Positions 56,305-64,000 of a DNA stretch of 64,000 nucleotides are shown here, in pieces; within the stretch, counting starts at the first letter, position 1; every line of letters begins with the position of its first letter. Source of the DNA: Endomychus coccineus (taxonomy: Eukaryota > Arthropoda > Insecta > Coleoptera > Endomychidae); NCBI GenBank assembly GCA_958510875.1, contig OY294068.1, positions 192,224,315 to 192,288,314 of the forward strand, read 5' to 3'. The notes beneath the pieces were generated by a model, which worked only from the letters and a program-made list of their open reading frames with translations, was not told the origin of the DNA and did no database searches. The translations under genes were made by a program, and so were the position numbers.

Positions 56305-58732
56305 TTTCGGTTAACTGACTTTCGGTTTCTCTGGCGCGATTGCTGGGATGTCGTCGAATATTAATTCTCTCGGAACAATGAATGTATGTAAAATGTTTCA
56401 TCCATTGCCTGCTTTTGTTTTTGAACTGAACTAGATTAATAAATGAATAAATCATATTATTTATTCACAGGAGAACATTCTCTAAAAAGTGCATGTTGGC
56501 ATCAAATTAAGTATTAATAGATTACTGAACAGATTCAAAGCACTCACGATTAAAAAATCGTTGCGAAGCTTTTATCAAATTAAAATGCATTACGCACTAA
56601 ATGAGCTCTTAACTAAATAATAATTCTCAACTACCTGGCGACAAAGTTCTTGGAAGCGTTGAAGAAGCAATGAGGCGAGGCAGTATTGTTCATAGACGAA
56701 AAATATACGAGTACCGTGAACAGAACAGAGGGTCCGAATTTTAATTCCGCTACATATTGCCAATTGTGAAATATTTAAATAATATTAGTTAAGAATCAAG
56801 AAGGCAAAGTTATCTCACCTGTAACTCTTTTCACAATCAATGTAGATGATTGCCGTGATGAAATTAATTACGCCTCTTTTGTTAGTTTTTTTCAATCTAA
56901 GAAGAAACAATCATTTTAAAGAGGTAGTTTTTTATGATAAAATTTTTTTAAATTTGTAATTCAATAACCATTTCAATTAAGTAATTAAGTATGTCATGTA
57001 TCAGTTTATACCTTTCCAAAAATTAAAAAATAGTCAGGAATATACGTTGAAACTTCTCCCTTTGCTTTAGTATATACATACTAATATTATTTAATATCAA
57101 ATTGTATTCTTAGTTCACTTGAAGTAATTTCTAAACATTATCTACTTTAAGAAAGATCTAATAATCAAAATAAATTAGCATTATTAATTTTATGTCTTAA
57201 ATCTGAATTTTCATTAATTCTATTTACTTTATGGTAAATCTACCTATCCTAAATATTTTCTACTAAAATAAATATATTATATACCTATACAGCTGCTCGT
57301 GTTTGGGCGCTTCTCTGCACTACATTGTCCTACATTATCCTAATCAATTGAACATGAAACACAAAAATTTTCACTAACACAGTGTGGATGTGAGAATTGG
57401 AACTGCCTGGGCTGGCTTATTCCCTTTGGTCGCAAGCGTTTCCCATATTTCACCACATAGTCCATATTCTTAATACTTTTCATACTAGCTTATCCTAGCT
57501 GCTCTCTTCCTCTATATACAAAGCTTCAAGGTGAAGCCTTGTCATCTTACGAAGGTTGACATTGACTTCTCACGTTGCTGACCTAATTTTTATATAGCAT
57601 ATTTATTAGCATAACATTTGCATTTACTATGCGCTATCGATTTCTTTGAGAAAGTAGAGCAATTTATCGAATTAAGTAAATTTGTGGAATCTAATGAAAT
57701 AACCTCTACTATTCCATTGTACTATACAATACATACAATTTGTTACAATCAAATATGTGCTTTTTGAAAGAGATTTCTGTTGAGGAACAAAACATACTAT
57801 TATAACTTTTTGCTTGTTAATAGTGGGATGAAAAGTCACTATTCATTCCACAGTACGTTGAAAGAGTAAAAGTAGCTATAGTACAATTCTCGAGAAAACG
57901 TTAAAGTTGGATGAAACAAGAACTACTTCATTTTTTAATATTCCTCCGTCGTTCAGATTATATGCAACTTGATTATTTCCTGTAGAAAACTTTTGAATAG
58001 AACTTTTACGATTTGCTTCATTATTCGGAACATGTAAATACTTCAAGATATTTTATCTTTAGTGATCTTTTGTTAAATTCTGCGATGCCGACGAGTTCTC
58101 TCTCTAAATGCTCATTGTATTCAAATCCTATCCATGATTTTTCTCCCTGCTAAACTTATAATTTTGATATATTTTCCGTTGAGTTTGACAGCATAAATTC
58201 GTTTATTTATTTATTTATTTGGATACTGTTGTGTGAGAGAATCCACGTTTCGAAACCATGCGCCGTAAATAATCTTTCACACTACGAAATATCCATTATT
58301 TATGTGGCGATATTCAGTTAGCATCATACGCCTTTATGAATTGCTCTACGATACTATTAATTATTTAGTTGCGAGTTTATTTGCACATCGAATCGTTGCA
58401 CAATATTCAATACTAATGTGATACTTCATTGAGAAAATATATAGTTTGCTCAGTTTTCATGACTGATGAGATACTTAAATTCGTATGTCTCTATACTTTC
58501 ATGATTTGACTGTAGATCTCAATTATTTTGATGTTTCGGGGCCAACAAGAATAGTTTTGTTCTATTGTAGGAAACACTGCGTTGGTAGTTAACTTGAATT
58601 AGTTTAGTAGTCCAGAGAAAACGGTTTTTAAAAAAGACAATACCTAAGCATAGGGACTTTATTATAGCAAATTTTATATTTTTTCATACTTATATTTATA
58701 ATGTAATTATGCAGAGCTTGCAGAGAACCGTT
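56305..58732. other. No gene recognised
   Basis: Long AT-rich stretch. A ttta tetranucleotide run lies at 58201-58220. I found no motif-bearing frame. Confidence 0.45.
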
Positions 58733-59265
58733 CTATTGTTTTGTTCCCATAATATAAGCATCTTTTCAAATTTTGCTAAGGCCTTGGGGATTCTTATCTA
58801 CGATAGAGTATATTTCAAAGTCCATTCACCCCTTCTTAATATACAACACGGTTTTGTAAGGGGTCGTTCCACATCCACCAACCTGGCATCTGTCACACAA
58901 TACATCGCTGAAAATATGGATTCCGGCTTCCAAGTCGATGTCATATATACCGATCTATCCAAGGCCTTCGACAGGCTTGACCACAGACTTCTACTAGGTA
59001 AACTTGATGGTATTGATCGTATTGGGGTTACTGGGGCATTCCTAATTCTTTCCTGTTAGATAGATTCAATATGTCATCCCTTTCTCGCAGAAATAATTGT
59101 ATACTCCAGGCCAGTTTGTTCAAGTTGCTCAACAACCTAATTGACCGTCCCATGCTACTGGAAAGAGTCAATTTCCTAACTAAACAAGTATTAAAAAAGA
59201 GAGCAAACTGGACACAGCCCTTAAGTCCTCATACACTAATCTGTAGTTTAAATATGTAACTAAGT
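58733..59265 (+). pseudogene. Jockey-type LINE reverse transcriptase, internally deleted
   Basis: ISIFSNFAKALGILIYDRVY, NIQHGFVRGRSTSTNLASVT and FQVDVIYTDLSKAFDRLDHR (first catalytic Asp region) are in one open frame of 116 residues. The following QG and Asp-pair blocks are deleted. The frame then continues in another phase with LFKLLNNLIDRPMLLERVNF, which fits the C-terminal region. It differs from family L. Confidence 0.75.
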
Positions 59266-61059
59266 TACTGTGTTCAGTAAATCTAAATAATTAATAAACA
59301 GAAAAAGATTGATAGATTCCGTAGAATCTTTTGGATATTATATGGGATTAACCAGTTTATACTTCCATAATAATTATTATTTATGATATAAGTGTATTAT
59401 GAGCTTTATAAACACACACATGCGAAATTTACGCAACTAGTGCATAGCACGAATTGGACAAACGCACAAGTACGTTAATAAATCACACGTATATTTGTCA
59501 TGACTTATTGGGAAAACCAGAACGTTGGAACTAATGATTGAGATGGCGGTTTTAAAATTTCATTGATCTAATTTTATTGATCGCAAAGTAGTGAGATAAC
59601 GAAAAAGGCGTGCGGAATAGCCACTTTATCTCACGAAAAATGAGTGGGATATAAAATTCTCACCTCACGGATATAAATAAAGTGAAAAATGAAGATGTTA
59701 CTACGGCGGAGATAGAACATTATTATTATTTGAGAATAGAAATCAAATTTGCGGCAAGTTAACGATCGAAGAATTGAAATTATGATTAAAATTGTCAAAT
59801 GCGGGAGAAACGCCATGATCCTACCATTGGAAAAATGTGTAATATTGAATATCAACATAACGATAATTAATGATAACGAACAGGAGGAATAATTACTAGT
59901 TTTGAATATAATTATTGGAATCCTTCTCTTTGGTACGTGCACCAACTGAAATTCTATGCTGTCAAAGACCTGAACAATTGATTGTTAGAACATACGTCAG
60001 TTAATCTACAAATTAATGATTCAAATCAAATAGTCTGTTGACATCTCTATGACAGATGGGATAATTCATTTGTTGAAAACAACAACGCCCGAAATTGGTC
60101 ACTTTGATATAATTGTCTTTCTTATTAATATTGTACGTTTGATAGAAATGTATATCCGGAAGGTTTAAAGGCTATTGACTGATTTAAACTTTATAGGTAT
60201 GTGAAAAATTTGTTATATCTTTCACTGTCAGATAGTAATGTACTTCACTGAAAACAAAGAATGTTTTAAATAAGCAGCGCTTCGTTTTGGGAGAATATGG
60301 AAGACTCGTCACCTCCTGTAGTTTTGCCACCCATCGGTCATCTTTGCTTTGTTGAAAGACCTTGTGGTGTCTTGTCTCAGAGTGGTCAATTCTTTGTGTT
60401 GCGTTTTTTCTAAGATGCTTTCACAGTGCAGTGGATTCGGCCCTTTTAACGCTTCTACTGCAAGTTACAGCTCAGAGGGTGTACTTTTTACTTCGTTTGT
60501 ACACCGTGAGTTTCATAAGGTTGGAGGGTTTGTATCTTCAGATTCAATATTGTACCTTAATATTTTATGATCCTACATTGATTTTGCTGCAGAGACTACC
60601 TAATTCTTGATGGCATTACTTAGGTTCAGACTATTTACTGCTATATACAGAACCTATTTTCTTACACCAGTTACAAGAGTAAAAGTATTCCCTACATTCA
60701 GTCCTCAAGCTCAAATAGATAAAATAATATAATAGTCAACATTTTCGAAAGTATTTGCATTGAATTGGCTAACAAGTTTAAGCCTATAAAAACGAGAAAG
60801 TTTGATGTAGAAACTATGTTTCGATTAAGATTTCTGTAATCACTTTTGTGACACTTGACGATTAATGTTGGTTAATTTTTTGACAGCCTTGAATCGATAA
60901 TATAAAATGAATTCGTCGGGGAATAACGTATAGACGGAAACTTGAATATGGTTCGATGATTAAGGATTCACTTTTCAATAATCCAAACCACATATAGTGA
61001 TGATTTAGGATATAAGTCTTTACTTAGGTTAATTTTGTGCACTTTACAGCAAGATGATG
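59266..61059. other. No gene recognised
   Basis: Nothing identifiable. Confidence 0.45.
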
Positions 61060-61745
61060 TGAGGTCCATGAGGAAAACAGCATCACAAAAACTTGATTTT
61101 CTATCACGTGTGAAGTGTAACTTTACACTTCAGCAGATTTTCATGATCTACATATGTTTTTGAAGTTCAACTTCCAAACATACACTGTAGCTTCCATTTA
61201 CAAGGGAGCTTGATGAGTATCACTATTAGTCTTATTTTGTAGCTACTATCTTGAGTGCTATCAATTACATAGATGTAAGTATTACTCAATAAACCACTAA
61301 GCCCTACCAAGGTGTTGTTTCACCTGACTTAATTGACACCCATCACCAACCCCAAGACCCCTGGACCTTCACATGGCGATCCTTCACCAGTTCCGGATAC
61401 GACATACCTAGCTATAAATATCAGTATTTGCATGAGTGCCCATCAGAAACCTTCATAGACCTCTCTAAAATATCCTAGAAAGGTGGACAATCCCTCAAAT
61501 GTCCATGGTCAGTGCTCATCAGAAATCTCGTCTGTTATTCCACCACGAAAGATCCCAGAAAGGTGGACCAGACGAGCTCAGCCCGGTCAGCTCTTCATTG
61601 TCAGGGTCGAAACCTGCCAAACTTTGTAAGTACCAGATTTCATTTTTCTATCGAACTCTGCCATGTGAAGTCTCCTGATCCCTATAACCTCAAAACTTTA
61701 ATAAAATTCCAATACTCATCTCCTCTTCCAGTAAAGACTAAATAT
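61060..61745 (+). pseudogene. Family L LINE, C-terminal remnant
   Basis: DDVRSMRKTASQKLDFLSRV matches the SIAKTASQ-x-LGFL block of family L. Later SVLIRNLVCYSTTKD matches the GRCSSEIS-x-VPPR region in another frame, and PYNLKTLIKF its end. Heavily mutated. Confidence 0.6.
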
Positions 61746-64000
61746 TGATCAGGATGCTATGATCCATCTGGCAATCATAGTAGTACTCATTCAATAGAGT
61801 GTACGTTCCTCAATGTTTAACGGTGTGGACCCCGTTGCATGGCTTAATTTTAGTATTGTTTGAATTGGTAATTAATTTGAATAAATAATTCCGGATGAGT
61901 CAGGCCCTGACATATATGTTATAATAGCGGCAGATGTACAGTCATCACGGTATGTTATCATTCTACATAAATTCACGGAAAGTGTCGTTTTGTCGGGATA
62001 GATGATTTTTAGGCAGGGAGATCGATTCGTTATTCTGTGTGGGAACTTTGAAGCAGGTATGTCGTAATTATTAATTTCCTGCCATTTTGGGCATTCTTAT
62101 GTATCGGCCGAAAGTCGAGTTATATAGGCAGTTCACAAGCTACAACTAATACAAAGGAGGGTAACATTTCTGGCAGAATCAATTAAATTCTCAGAGTTAT
62201 CTGTTTTGCCGATCCTCACAAATTTTCACATTTATTTCAATTATTAATTTATCTAAATTTAATTTTCTCATTATTCATTACTAATCTCAACCCCAAATTT
62301 TATTTTTTTATTATATATTCAATTGGTAAGTAAAACCATTGTTTTAGCTTGAACTATTTCTTTTATTTTCTCTATTTAACAACATTTATCTAACACCATC
62401 ATAATGCCGGAGATACTTGATTGACGTTGTTTTTGTTATTTATTAAATAAAGCTGTTGGCGCCTCGGGTACAACGCTCAATCGGGGATCGAAAGGTACGT
62501 TTCATTACGATATAACCTGAGATATTTCAATAATGAGCTAGTTGGACAATTAAAGGGTTGAAATTGACTAGTTAATGTCTCTTCAACTAGGAACCCTACA
62601 AATGGTCTACTATCCTCTCAGATGTTTATGCTATGACGAATGTGACCCTCAAATAGACATCTAGATGTCTTTCATAGTGTTCCTGAATTCTATTAATCTT
62701 TCACGGTGAGTTCATGCGTTTATATTTAATTATGTATTACACCTTGCTCGTACAAAGCATATACATGAAATGTATACGGTATAGACCGGCAACCCGTACT
62801 TCAGTAGAGCACTCACATTTTTATGATGACGTATTATTCATTCGAAATTATGTCGTTCGTAATATTTCAGATTCCGAACCGAAATGTGAAACGTTTCATA
62901 AGAACAAAATCCATAAAACCCATATTCGAGATTGAATTTGCTATAACAAGTCTTCGAGCTGCCGATCTATTTGTTACCTCAAAGTACGAGTTGGGAAGTA
63001 ATGCAAAGGTATTTTTATCTCTGTCTGGTTCGTAGGGGTAGGCTTACATTAATGTAATGATATTCAACCTTTCAGGATTCTTTCGCATTGCGAAGGGATC
63101 AACAGCTCTTTCCTATTTTAACGTGAACATCTCGGTGCTGTAACACAAACAGAAACCGAACAAAAACTCTATCAGAATATGCAGAAACTATATGGACCCT
63201 TTGTTTCTTATTATACTCGCCGAAGTAAATTTGCGGAACACATTCATTCCGTTTAATCACAATGATATCTCGAATTCAACAGTCAGCAACAGGTTTTACA
63301 GTTCGAAATGGTCTAATGTTGATTAATACTGCGGTAGCTCTTAGCATCTTCTGTGTTATGTTCTGCTTGATGGTTATAACAATCAACACTAATAATCTAT
63401 GAACAAATTACTAAATTCGCTTAGACACTATGCTATGTATTTTGGGCTGCATACCATGATACAAATGAGGGCCCTTATAACTCTCTCATATGAGTACGAG
63501 TATCATACAATATATACAACGCCTCTGGCGAGACCCAGTTATATCGAAACAACTGTCAATTATTTGCAACATTGCTTACATCCCTTCAGAGATATGAGTT
63601 TGACTTGATGAATAATTTTTTCCTAATTTAATATGCGTCCGAGATGTTAACCATTGGTGTTCATTTTCAACTAACCCCTTAAACGTATCTCTAGACTAAA
63701 ATGGCTTTACATTTTATTTGAAATGAACCTAACGATTCTGAAATATTTCCAATCTTACATCAATCCCGATTATGCCGGAAGTTGATATCAACTTTGTTAT
63801 TATTAATGGAACGTTCCAATTTTTTTTTGCATTTTCGGTTCATTTACCGAAATTAAGAGTGATATAATAAACCCGTTTTTGAATTATTACAATTCATTCA
63901 ATATTGAGTTTTGGGGTCTTAGTTATAACGATTATCTTCAAACCTGGTTTATAATAGTTAATGTTTTTTGACATTTTACATCCAATAAGATATGAAACTC
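61746..64000. other. No gene recognised
   Basis: No supported coding, RNA or repeat feature through to the end of the window. Confidence 0.45.

Overview
The window reads as AT-rich insect nuclear DNA, most likely from a beetle or a related insect, though the order cannot be proven from the sequence. It has no operons or Shine-Dalgarno signals. It has one spliced gene with consensus GT/AG junctions and a poly(A) signal, surrounded by decayed eukaryotic transposons: Penelope-like elements (PLEs), several LINE groups, an R2-type LINE with a restriction-like endonuclease, Tc1/mariner relatives and a possible Helentron remnant. I found no tRNA, rRNA or CRISPR array.

The only host gene I can support is at 41329-44953 (+). 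Two exons join in phase to give a secreted leucine-rich-repeat protein of about 401 residues, with an N-terminal Cys cap, about ten repeats, a C-terminal Cys cap and a hydrophobic tail that may be a GPI signal. Its 2.4-kb intron holds a PLE remnant and a LINE fragment.

Layout: 1-2.7 kb no gene; 2.7-6.9 kb two PLE insertions built as inverted arms, each with a target-site duplication; 7.8-9.7 kb nested inverted repeats, an endonuclease remnant and an R2-type fragment; 10.5-14 kb PLE fragments and a 245-bp miniature PLE; 14.2-24.2 kb LINE and mariner remnants, including a 1.8-kb fold-back element inside a LINE; 25.5-26 kb PLE tips; 28-39.2 kb LINE, mariner and endonuclease remnants; 39.7-40.1 kb a possible PLE N-terminal fragment; 41.3-45 kb the LRR gene; 45.7-64 kb a tandem duplication and further LINE remnants, with long stretches where I see nothing.

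The most interesting signal is a set of hammerhead-ribozyme motifs carried by the PLEs. Three sequence families (A, B, C) share the order stem I, CUGANGA-type core, stem II, GAAA, a very short helix III closed by a C-G pair around a four-base self-complementary loop, then a GUH cleavage site. Differences between copies tend to preserve stem pairing. Five copies keep the full core, one of them in sense orientation inside the LRR intron. A 245-bp element with its own 9-bp target duplication consists of little more than two head-to-head ribozymes. All calls were made by reading the sequence; no database search or folding program was run.
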